Source of the DNA: Yamadazyma tenuis
Taxonomy: Eukaryota; Ascomycota; Pichiomycetes; Serinales; Debaryomycetaceae
Assembly (NCBI RefSeq): GCF_029203305.1
Contig: NC_089466.1
Coordinates: forward strand, 372,001 to 436,000
DNA: 64,000 nt
Direction: 5' to 3'
Below, piece after piece: positions 56,572 to 64,000 of this stretch. The notes under the pieces were generated by a model that saw only the letters and a program-made list of their open reading frames with translations, was not told where the DNA came from and ran no database searches. The position numbers were made by a program, and so were the translations under genes. The stretch's first letter is position 1, and the number at the start of each line of letters is the position of its first letter.

Positions 56572-58800
56572 TCACCTAGTTCTTTTTTGCTTCACCAACT
56601 TGTTGATTACATGATAGGGTACACCTTGTTTTAGAGAAAACGAGAGAATTCTGTCTAGTGAGCCCTCCTTCAAAACACCGCTCTGTGACTTGAGCACTAA
56701 CTGCATGAGCAGAACGATATTCTTAGGCTTTATCTTTGCCTTAAAACCATATAAACTGAGCTCTTTTCTGAAACTCTTGTAAAGTTCAAGTTTTTCATCT
56801 ACTTCGAGTTTGGATGATAGTATACCTGCTTCTACTCCATCCATTATATTCTTGGTGAATTTGCTCTTATCATCAGCAAACTCTTTCACGATTTGAAGAG
56901 ATTTTGTGGGACAATTTTTGACCTCGTAAAAGTAACAGATATAACTCCGAATTTTATCGTCTATGATGAGATCTTTGGCCAATAGACCGATATCAATATT
57001 CCTCAGTGCATCCCTTGAAATGAATCTGAAAACTTCCAAAAGCAATGTTTTATAAATCTTAAGTCTGAGGCGAAGGTCCATATTTGAGAATTCCTTGGAG
57101 TTAACGAAGCATTGGTACAAATTGTTGAGCACAATCATACCCTCCTGGGTTTCAAGGATGGATAAAGATTGTGCTATTGCTCGAACAGTATTGTTGAGTT
57201 TTATTTTCTTTTTCTCATCTATTACCTGTATTCCCATGGGAGTCACTTTAGTTAGTTTTAATATAGAAGTTTTGACAAGCTCATCAATCACATTAGCATC
57301 TAAGACTCGGTTCCTTACCATCATACTTCTTATTAACTCAAGGAGAACTGTCGTAGGTCTGATCTCAGCAGTGATAAAATCCCTGTATAATTCTATTGTT
57401 TCCCGCCTTTCATTCTCAGCGATTGGAAGGTGGACTCTCAACCTTAAGTAAAAGTCATGAGAATTGTTAGTTTTCAACATGGCCTTGTGGAGCAAGATCA
57501 GCTCTATGCCATTTGGTCTATATGTCTCAAAAAAATGCTTGTAAACCTGCTCATACTTGCGGTGGTTCTGTGCATCAAGCATTGAACGCAAGCATTTTAA
57601 AAACGACTCATGTTCTTTTTTAAACATTTCCTGTAAGCAACTTACTAAGATGTCATTGCTAAGCTCATTATGGTGTTCCAAAACAATTCTTGAAAGCAAA
57701 GAATCTACATCTCTATCAATAAGCTTATTCGTCAACCTATTCAACGACCAGCTTATGTTGGAATATACATATTCCTGTTGGAAAAGTTCATAAATTGATG
57801 AAGACGACATTATGTTCAAGTCAATGATCCTCAGAATATCATAGTCATTGAGACCTGCCCCTTTCATCATCTGGAGAATGAGTTCCAACAATTCCTTGTC
57901 AAGGGACTTGCTTTCTATGTTTTCGGTTATAAAGGCAAACCATCCAGCGATATTACCTTTCTTGGAAATACAGAGGTCATGAAGCGTTTTCACCTCAGCA
58001 TTAACATCTTCATGAGCATGAAGCTTCTGTCTCAAAATTAAGATCACTTCATAAATATTCATAACCGATAAGGGTTTAGAAAGACTGGGATGTTGATCAT
58101 AAGTAATCAAGGCTTCGCTCAAGGTGTTCCTCAGGATATCAAAATTGTGGGATATACAGTCTAAAAGCACAGCTTTCAATGACTGGTTGGGAATGTTACC
58201 TTGAGCCTCTATCAATGCTTTTAATAGTCCGATATCTATATTGTTATTCTCTTTTGCTGTTTCTCCTATAATTATGGCAAGTTCTTCAATGTCGTTAATG
58301 GTGCTCGACTCATCTATGAAGACTTTCCAAATATGTTCATAAAGATTATGAAATGCTAGTCGACTGACGAAAAGATTCCTTGTTCGCTCATCCAATGAAA
58401 ACTTGTGCTCATATAAGAAATGAAGATATAATGATACCGGAATGTCAGAAGGCTTGAAACTTAGGACTTTGATGAATCGATTATAATCATCAACAGAATC
58501 ATTCAAAGATTCAGAAATACGACTAGACATGCCCTTAAGATTTTCAGAACTCAACATTTCGCTTGTTTCTTCTCTCGTTAGTGAGTCTGCAATGAACTTA
58601 GATTCCCTTTTAACGAACTCCAATAGAACCTTGGGAAATGATTTCACAAGACTATTTTGATGAGATGAGTTATATCGGATTTGTCGTATCTTAGTAGTGG
58701 TTCTTCGTAGCACAATATTTTTTGTAATACCCAAATTGACCTTGGTACTGCTGCCCTGTAAAACAGCTCGTAGATGCTGAGTAACTGGTATTTTGAGCAT
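56572..58800 (-). CDS. Unidentified, probably mitochondrial helical-repeat protein
   Basis: I do not recognise this 742-residue protein. The N-terminus (MLKIPVTQHLRAVLQ, later NIVLRRTTTKIRQIRYNSS) is basic, hydroxylated and free of acidic residues for about 45 positions, a good mitochondrial presequence with a plausible cleavage near RYNSS. The rest is predicted almost all alpha-helical, without Cys clusters or membrane spans, and resembles the fast-evolving PPR-like translational activators of yeast mitochondria. That class is inference; no specific motif proves it. It is divergent from RCY1 with 76 bp between starts. Confidence 0.75.
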   Translation of the reverse strand: MLKIPVTQHLRAVLQGSSTKVNLGITKNIVLRRTTTKIRQIRYNSSHQNSLVKSFPKVLLEFVKRESKFIADSLTREETSEMLSSENLKGMSSRISESLNDSVDDYNRFIKVLSFKPSDIPVSLYLHFLYEHKFSLDERTRNLFVSRLAFHNLYEHIWKVFIDESSTINDIEELAIIIGETAKENNNIDIGLLKALIEAQGNIPNQSLKAVLLDCISHNFDILRNTLSEALITYDQHPSLSKPLSVMNIYEVILILRQKLHAHEDVNAEVKTLHDLCISKKGNIAGWFAFITENIESKSLDKELLELILQMMKGAGLNDYDILRIIDLNIMSSSSIYELFQQEYVYSNISWSLNRLTNKLIDRDVDSLLSRIVLEHHNELSNDILVSCLQEMFKKEHESFLKCLRSMLDAQNHRKYEQVYKHFFETYRPNGIELILLHKAMLKTNNSHDFYLRLRVHLPIAENERRETIELYRDFITAEIRPTTVLLELIRSMMVRNRVLDANVIDELVKTSILKLTKVTPMGIQVIDEKKKIKLNNTVRAIAQSLSILETQEGMIVLNNLYQCFVNSKEFSNMDLRLRLKIYKTLLLEVFRFISRDALRNIDIGLLAKDLIIDDKIRSYICYFYEVKNCPTKSLQIVKEFADDKSKFTKNIMDGVEAGILSSKLEVDEKLELYKSFRKELSLYGFKAKIKPKNIVLLMQLVLKSQSGVLKEGSLDRILSFSLKQGVPYHVINKLVKQKRTR

Positions 58801-58876
58801 AGTAGCTCATCAGAATTCTATAAGAAAATGGGAATACTATTGTCGCGAAAAATAAGTAATGTACTAAACATGTATA
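58801..58876. promoter_or_regulatory. Divergent promoter, mitochondrial protein / RCY1 (76 bp)
   Basis: A short AT-rich spacer between two divergent ATGs; no named element seen. Confidence 0.4.
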
Positions 58877-61246
58877 ATGGCTCAAGTGATATGGAATTCA
58901 GACATTGACGTATATAATCCAGATGTGATAGCGATTCCTGTCGCACAAGGAATTGTTAAATACCTTGCCATTGCTGATTTATTGGTCTTCTCGAGGGTAT
59001 CAAAAAATGCATACAAAACTGTGAACGACCCTCAGATTTGGATCTCTATGCTAAAGGAAATAGGACTATGGCGAAAGGAGGGGACTAATGAAACCAAAGA
59101 CATCAACTCTTTGAAACTCAATGCACTCAACTGTATGGACCAGGCATGTCTGACCCCCGCTCGTGCCAAAAAAATAGTTTTGGGTATCCACAAAAGTTTG
59201 GAAAAGTTCTACGTGGACCTACTTTCTAATAAATCTTATGATAAGCTTAAAATCTTTCAAGAGTTTCAAAGTCCAGAAGAACAATGCAAAATCTTGAACA
59301 ATTTGATGCAATATAGTCATCTCGATAAGAACGACGAAACAAGATTCACAATACAAGAGAAGCTTGGTTCCTTGTTTGAGATTTTCGAAAATGCCTTGCT
59401 TCGAGAACTTGATATACATTTTGATCTTGAGGATTATTCCACTATGAAGAGGTTCGTCAACGTGATAATTGAATTGAATAATCACCAAACATTGATTGAC
59501 TTTTTCATGCAGAAGAGCATTTTTGATAACCATGACAATGTTTTTGGTCTATTAGAATATTTCAACCCTGAAGAATTCTTCACGAATAAAACTGTAGGTG
59601 AAGAATTGGAATACGAATTAAATTCATCAAGATTCAATGAATTGATGAACCAATTGATTACAATGTTCAACTATGAATCAAGGACAATTGATCTCATTTT
59701 CCCCAAAACTGTACCTATGATGTACAAAGTTAGCGAAGAACTAATTTTGAATCAGTTAGCGGACATTTTCAACAGGTTGATAGAGGCTTCCAAGGGCAAA
59801 AAGCTATACTTGCTGATAGTTCCTTATCTATATGACAAGATAGTCAACAGTTTCATCTCAAAATTAAATCAAAGTGAAAATCTTGGAGGAAACTACCTCA
59901 ATTTGATACAGGAATTATTCGACATGCTGTTTGAGCAAGTAGTTACAGAGTACTCCAGAGAAGAAATAGTGTCTTTTAAAGGTTTGTCTAACCAGAAAAT
60001 TCAAGAATGGAAAGAATCCATTGAGAGAAGAGAAGTAGAAACTAGTCAGAATATTCTACGGAATGTGAAAACAGAAACAAAAAATGACTTTTTAACAAGT
60101 TTCAGAAAAGCTTTTGCCGTCGGGTCAAATAGAAATACAGAAGACGAGCAAGTTGAAAACGAATCATATTCGGAGATTCAAGCCAAAGAGAAAATTTTGA
60201 CGGAAAACATGAAGTCCATTAATAAGATATTCAGTTTAAAGCTTGCTATGCAGATTTTGAATGACGGAAAGAACTGTCTAATAAGGATGTTACATTTCAA
60301 GGATTTTACTATTGTGAGTGTTCGCCAGTCTTTGATGACTTCAGTTCAAGAAATTTTCATATCTGTTCTAGAGCTGATTGGAAACGATCACTTAAAACCT
60401 GGATTCGATAAGGCGTTGGTGTATTTGAGAACTTACAAGCCCGTGGAAGATGATACACATGCTCCTGAACCAATCAAGCCATTGGTTTTGTTTTCTGATT
60501 TGGTGAATGTTGCCGATTTGATAATGCAGATGGTTGAAATTTTTTATAAAGAGGAATTGATAAATCGCCGTATTATCAAGAACGAGAACTCAATTTTGAA
60601 CCCATCTTTGCAAAGAAAGAAAAAGTTAGAAGAAATGGTTGATAATTATGTCGCCGATGGACTAAATATTGGTATTGATGTGTTGATCGATGAAATCGAA
60701 CAAGCATATTCTCCAGTCTTACAAAACAATAGTTACTGCCCACACAATGAAACTTCTGTTGAAGTACAGGATTCTACACCTGCTGCGAGAAGAGTAGTAC
60801 TGGTTTTGGATGGTAATTTTGACCTCTTAGTTGGCTGTGCAGATAAGTCTGTCATAGATGTGTTTCAACAAGAATTAGCTGAAAGATTTTTTCAGGTAAT
60901 TGTGAAAGTTATGAAGTCAGCGACTATTTCAAATACAGGAGCGGTGACACTCATATCAGATTTGAATATCTATTACGAGTGTATCCTTAATCACATAAAA
61001 ACGAACAAACGATTTATACTTCCCTTGTTTGAATCACTTAAAAAAGTTGGCAGTATCTATCTTATTGGTGGAAATGATTCAAAAGCCATTGGAAAACTCG
61101 TCAGTGATTTGAGCAAGTTCAATGGAATTTTTGGACAAGAGGAAATCTATGAATTCGTTCAAAGACGAGAGGATTGGCCATTAATCAAGAAAGATGTGGA
61201 AAAGATCATGTATGGTTTGAGTTTAGGTGATTGTGTTATTGCATGA
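58877..61246 (+). CDS. RCY1: Rcy1 F-box recycling factor
   Basis: An endosomal F-box protein (with Skp1) needed to recycle the v-SNARE Snc1 and membrane proteins from early endosomes. The 789-residue product has an N-terminal F-box (about 15-55: IPVAQGIVKYLAIADLLVFS, later VNDPQIWISML) and a long helical body of Sec10-like type. It ends CVIA, a CaaX prenylation box like that of S. cerevisiae Rcy1 (840 aa). RCY1 is a known neighbour of the MTL in several CTG yeasts, which supports the locus call. No break was seen. Confidence 0.88.
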   Translation: MAQVIWNSDIDVYNPDVIAIPVAQGIVKYLAIADLLVFSRVSKNAYKTVNDPQIWISMLKEIGLWRKEGTNETKDINSLKLNALNCMDQACLTPARAKKIVLGIHKSLEKFYVDLLSNKSYDKLKIFQEFQSPEEQCKILNNLMQYSHLDKNDETRFTIQEKLGSLFEIFENALLRELDIHFDLEDYSTMKRFVNVIIELNNHQTLIDFFMQKSIFDNHDNVFGLLEYFNPEEFFTNKTVGEELEYELNSSRFNELMNQLITMFNYESRTIDLIFPKTVPMMYKVSEELILNQLADIFNRLIEASKGKKLYLLIVPYLYDKIVNSFISKLNQSENLGGNYLNLIQELFDMLFEQVVTEYSREEIVSFKGLSNQKIQEWKESIERREVETSQNILRNVKTETKNDFLTSFRKAFAVGSNRNTEDEQVENESYSEIQAKEKILTENMKSINKIFSLKLAMQILNDGKNCLIRMLHFKDFTIVSVRQSLMTSVQEIFISVLELIGNDHLKPGFDKALVYLRTYKPVEDDTHAPEPIKPLVLFSDLVNVADLIMQMVEIFYKEELINRRIIKNENSILNPSLQRKKKLEEMVDNYVADGLNIGIDVLIDEIEQAYSPVLQNNSYCPHNETSVEVQDSTPAARRVVLVLDGNFDLLVGCADKSVIDVFQQELAERFFQVIVKVMKSATISNTGAVTLISDLNIYYECILNHIKTNKRFILPLFESLKKVGSIYLIGGNDSKAIGKLVSDLSKFNGIFGQEEIYEFVQRREDWPLIKKDVEKIMYGLSLGDCVIA

Positions 61247-61418
61247 GGAACCATTTTATTGTAAAATATATACTCAATGGTGACTAATGAATTAGCTGTC
61301 ACTGTTTTTTTTGTCAATTTGGTCAATATGTGATAGTGTAGCACTTGCGATAATAAATTCTCTGATATCGCGATATGTTTTTTTACTGCGATGCCTGAGA
61401 CATCCTTCCTTGGTTAAC

Positions 61419-63218
61419 ATGTTTAAACCCAACAGGAGTACAAGATTACTAAGATTTCGAAGTGAGACAAGAAGAATAAGGAATATTACAATTTCTGAAA
61501 GGCATCCGACTAATTTCATAAATACACAGGGAACTGAAAGGGTGTACAAAGCTTATGATATTTTATCTAATCCGTACGAATCATTCAAATACTCAGTTCC
61601 AAAATGTTTACTGGTCTATGAGTCAACGAATTCGTGTTTTCTTGAGGAGATTTTTGACCACTTTAGATCTAATAAAGACATCTTTGAATTCGTCTGTCAG
61701 AAATTTTGGAAATCGGGTTCAATTAGGTGTATTGTCTTGGACAATCTAATCCATATTTTGAGCCAGGAGAAGGTGCAGCTAGTTGAAGATATTCTTGATA
61801 AACTTGCTGAACTGGGAGTTGCACCAGGGTTCAGTGTGAAACAGAGAAAAGGTGAGATCACATTGTTGGATCATATGGCTAATCAAATAATTGTTTTAGC
61901 AGCAATTTGTGGTGAACCGTTGGTTGCTACTCTGTATATGATACAGTGCAAAACTCTGTACCAACAGAACCAAGTTCTTATTGAAGAGGAGACAATAAGG
62001 ACGGTTTTAAGGTGCCTTTGCGCTTACAGGGGCAAAAGATTGGTGTATTATAATTATGCTGTTGTTCGATTGGTTAATTCCTTCTACTTATATCCATACT
62101 CTGCAGTGGATCTTGCGGGTATAATCTCTTTGGCCATATCGGGACTGGATGATGTGTACTTTGCAAATATCATCTATGGGAAGCTAAGTAACAAAATCAC
62201 AAAAAATGAATGTTCCATGGACCTTCTGCTAGCTTTGAAAGATTTAATTTTGAAAAACGTAGAGTTGGGACATCACGAAACTGCATTAGAGATATGGAGA
62301 AACTCCAAAGACTTGAAATATGTATTTGATGATCCTGATGTGCATTTATCATTTCTTGGTAACTTGAACGGACATTATGCCGACCTTTTCCTACGAGAGG
62401 CGAACCTAGATGAATCCAAAAGAGAAATTGTGGATGCTTTGATACGGGTTGTTGGATCTAAAGATTCTGAGTTACTTGAGTGTATAATGTTGAAGATCGG
62501 GTCTCCTGTGAGACGTCTGACACTTTCTGCTTTGTTTGAAGCATTTCTCAAGCAAAGGAAGGATGCTGAATCAGAGAAGGTCCTTCAGTCAATATTTAAA
62601 ACAAGAACAGGTTTAGCTCCCCAAGATTTTAGCCAAATAGCCAAAAAAGTGTTAGAAGTGAATGATGTGGAGAAAGCCATTGATATGGCACTGAGTTATC
62701 ATATCAAAATATCTGGAGGTGGTTACGTACATATTTTTGAGCATATCCTTATGAATGAAGAACCTCAGAAATACAATGCATTCTTCAATACGATGGTAGA
62801 AAAAATGAAGGATGCTGATAATGACTCAAGATCATTACTTTTTCCTATACTTGTTAGATATTTGTCAATCAAGTATCATGTACGTTTAAGTCGAAGCTTT
62901 ATCAGTTCTATGGTGAAGAACTTTCATACAAGCGACTCAACCCCAGATATATCTGAACTTCCAGATTTAGGGAAATATTCTCTTACAAATGATATTTATA
63001 ATGTGATTTACTTCAGTCCTTCCAGCTTTCAAAAGGGTTTAGTTGTTCTTTTAGAGGAAGCCTTAAAATCAAAGGAATTGGATATTGTCAAATGGTGCAT
63101 TACAGAACTACGACAAGAAGGATTCTTAGTCCAGGAAATCCTTTCTTTGATCAAGAATTTCAACCCCTCTCTTTTTAGAGAATTATTCCACGAAGATATC
63201 GAAAACAGTATCAGATAA
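61419..63218 (+). CDS. Unidentified, probably mitochondrial helical-repeat protein
   Basis: I do not recognise this 599-residue protein. Its N-terminus (MFKPNRSTRLLRFRSETRR) is strongly basic, fitting a mitochondrial presequence. The rest is helical, with loose 35-residue periodicity (pairs such as LGHHETALEIWRNSKDLKYV and VNDVEKAIDMALSYHI) like PPR/TPR-type RNA-handling proteins of yeast mitochondria. No catalytic motif is visible. I start at the first ATG, 61419; the frame is open 36 codons upstream from a TTG. It is in tandem after RCY1. Confidence 0.75.
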   Translation: MFKPNRSTRLLRFRSETRRIRNITISERHPTNFINTQGTERVYKAYDILSNPYESFKYSVPKCLLVYESTNSCFLEEIFDHFRSNKDIFEFVCQKFWKSGSIRCIVLDNLIHILSQEKVQLVEDILDKLAELGVAPGFSVKQRKGEITLLDHMANQIIVLAAICGEPLVATLYMIQCKTLYQQNQVLIEEETIRTVLRCLCAYRGKRLVYYNYAVVRLVNSFYLYPYSAVDLAGIISLAISGLDDVYFANIIYGKLSNKITKNECSMDLLLALKDLILKNVELGHHETALEIWRNSKDLKYVFDDPDVHLSFLGNLNGHYADLFLREANLDESKREIVDALIRVVGSKDSELLECIMLKIGSPVRRLTLSALFEAFLKQRKDAESEKVLQSIFKTRTGLAPQDFSQIAKKVLEVNDVEKAIDMALSYHIKISGGGYVHIFEHILMNEEPQKYNAFFNTMVEKMKDADNDSRSLLFPILVRYLSIKYHVRLSRSFISSMVKNFHTSDSTPDISELPDLGKYSLTNDIYNVIYFSPSSFQKGLVVLLEEALKSKELDIVKWCITELRQEGFLVQEILSLIKNFNPSLFRELFHEDIENSIR

Positions 63219-63272
63219 TCATCTATTATATTATGTACATGCAAAATAACAACGAAACAGGTAGGTATGGTT

Positions 63273-63758
63273 TTATTTCTTAGATTTCAGTTGTTTTTTG
63301 TCAAACAACTTTCCACCGCTGGCCACCTCTTTCACATTTTGGCCCAATAACTCTATTAAGCCATCCTTTTGGGTACTATTAGTTTCCGACGTCTCGGACG
63401 TAGCTTCTATACTTGGCAGAAAAGATGCAAATCTTTGATTGAACTTGTTAACCTTTCCAGTGGCATTTGGATCCACCGCCACTAAATCAGATCTATTTGG
63501 GTTCCATAATACACTATTCCTCTGGTCGTTGATCATTCTGATTTCATCTTTAGGGGCTTGGGATCTTCTTTTAATCACAGAACCATCGCTTAATTCGACC
63601 AAAGTCTCGAATTGATGGAAAATAGCAGGTCTTGCTTTTCCCAATTTTATCTTTCTCATCACTCTCCTGTTTGATAAGTGCACATCACCCTTCATGGCAA
63701 TACCCCTAGCAAACTCTCTTTGAATAGAGAGTTTACCTATCATCATATTTCTGAACAT
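63273..63758 (-). CDS. MRPL36: Mitochondrial ribosomal protein bL31m (Mrpl36)
   Basis: Large-subunit mitoribosomal protein. The core [20 protein letters not shown], then [42 protein letters not shown] and [10 protein letters not shown] match S. cerevisiae Mrpl36 (177 aa) as I recall it. From the ATG at 63758 the product is 161 residues and begins with a basic, presequence-like [20 protein letters not shown] second ATG at 63854 lies in frame but would overlap the CCT7 coding region on the other strand, so I reject it. Confidence 0.92.
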   Translation of the reverse strand: MFRNMMIGKLSIQREFARGIAMKGDVHLSNRRVMRKIKLGKARPAIFHQFETLVELSDGSVIKRRSQAPKDEIRMINDQRNSVLWNPNRSDLVAVDPNATGKVNKFNQRFASFLPSIEATSETSETNSTQKDGLIELLGQNVKEVASGGKLFDKKQLKSKK

Positions 63759-63847
63759 TGTTATATTGAAAAAACTTTTGCACCAAAATCCTTCGCGAAT
63801 TTTGTTCGTTGAAAACTTTTGCTGAGCGATAATTGATCTAATTGAAA
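63759..63847. promoter_or_regulatory. Divergent promoter MRPL36 / CCT7 (89 bp)
   Basis: Separates the two chosen ATGs. It includes a TTCGCGAA palindrome at 63793-63800, of unknown significance. Confidence 0.4.
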
Positions 63848-64000
63848 ATGGCATTTTCAACACAGACTCCCACCATCGTGGTTTTGAAGGAGGGAACGGA
63901 TACCTCACAGGGTAAAGGCCAGATAATTAATAATATTAATGCTTGTTTGGCCATCCAGGACACCTTGAAACCTACCTTGGGTCCATTTGGTTCTGATATT
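63848..64000 (+). CDS. CCT7: Chaperonin TRiC/CCT subunit eta (Cct7), 5' part only
   Basis: The first 51 codons of a gene that runs off the right edge. It begins [18 protein letters not shown] and continues [20 protein letters not shown], then [11 protein letters not shown]. This is almost the S. cerevisiae Cct7 N-terminus ([20 protein letters not shown]). CCT folds actin and tubulin. The eta assignment rests on the subunit-specific VVLKEGTD start; the LGP-x-G-x-D segment is common to all group II chaperonins. Confidence 0.95.
   Translation, partial: MAFSTQTPTIVVLKEGTDTSQGKGQIINNINACLAIQDTLKPTLGPFGSDI

Noticed and set aside
63759..63854. 32-residue N-terminal extension of MRPL36 from the ATG at 63854
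   Set aside because: It would overlap the start of CCT7, and the shorter form already has a presequence-like N-terminus.

Overview
The window is nuclear DNA of a budding yeast. Genes are dense, almost all intronless, and flanked by short AT-rich spacers with TATA boxes. The order homeodomain gene - oxysterol-binding protein - PIK1 - alpha-box gene - poly(A) polymerase, with RCY1 close by, is the mating-type-like (MTL) alpha locus. That combination is known only from the CTG clade of Saccharomycotina (Candida/Debaryomyces relatives). In-frame CTG codons are rare. Three of them, in NAT1 and the OBP gene, fall where I recall serine in the S. cerevisiae homologues. CTG should therefore be read as Ser here, and standard-code translations are slightly wrong. 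Retention of both alpha1 and alpha2 argues against the M. guilliermondii, D. hansenii and C. lusitaniae lineages, which from memory lack alpha2. I do not name a species.

Layout. 1-16 kb holds housekeeping genes: YME2 (5' part only), MSP1, SGD1, TRM2, SMC1, a FRA1-type aminopeptidase P and an SPP41/DUF3020 protein. 16-22 kb holds a CTR3 copper transporter, TAL1, FMN1, an NCLX-like exchanger and PRP42. 22-34 kb is the most accessory-looking part: a 1.7-kb spacer with CGG palindromes, the glycerol/H+ symporter STL1, and three tandem Zn2Cys6 regulators with a common C-terminal motif. 34-47 kb holds NAT1, SFT2, GET5, a tiny NCE101, GYP3/MSB3, a Rim21/Dfg16 pH sensor, RIB2, PRP9 and INP54. 47-57 kb holds a tail-less Gap1-type permease and then the MTL-alpha idiomorph. 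57-64 kb holds RCY1 between two unidentified, probably mitochondrial proteins, then MRPL36 and the start of CCT7.

Functional links. The MTL idiomorph joins the two alpha regulators with PI4P synthesis (PIK1), PI4P-driven lipid exchange (Osh6/7-type OBP) and polyadenylation (PAP1). INP54, which yields PI4P from PI(4,5)P2, lies just outside. The alpha2 gene contains a 48-nt intron inside the homeodomain; splicing restores the invariant recognition-helix asparagine and a C-terminal extension that overlaps the permease gene. STL1 and the first Zn2Cys6 gene each have a CGG-N12-CCG inverted repeat upstream, which suggests a local regulatory circuit.

I recognised no tRNA or rRNA genes, transposons, LTRs or CRISPR arrays. 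Several gene starts were moved to the first in-frame ATG because the longest open frame began at TTG or GTG. Homology calls rest on recalled family sequences, not on a search.
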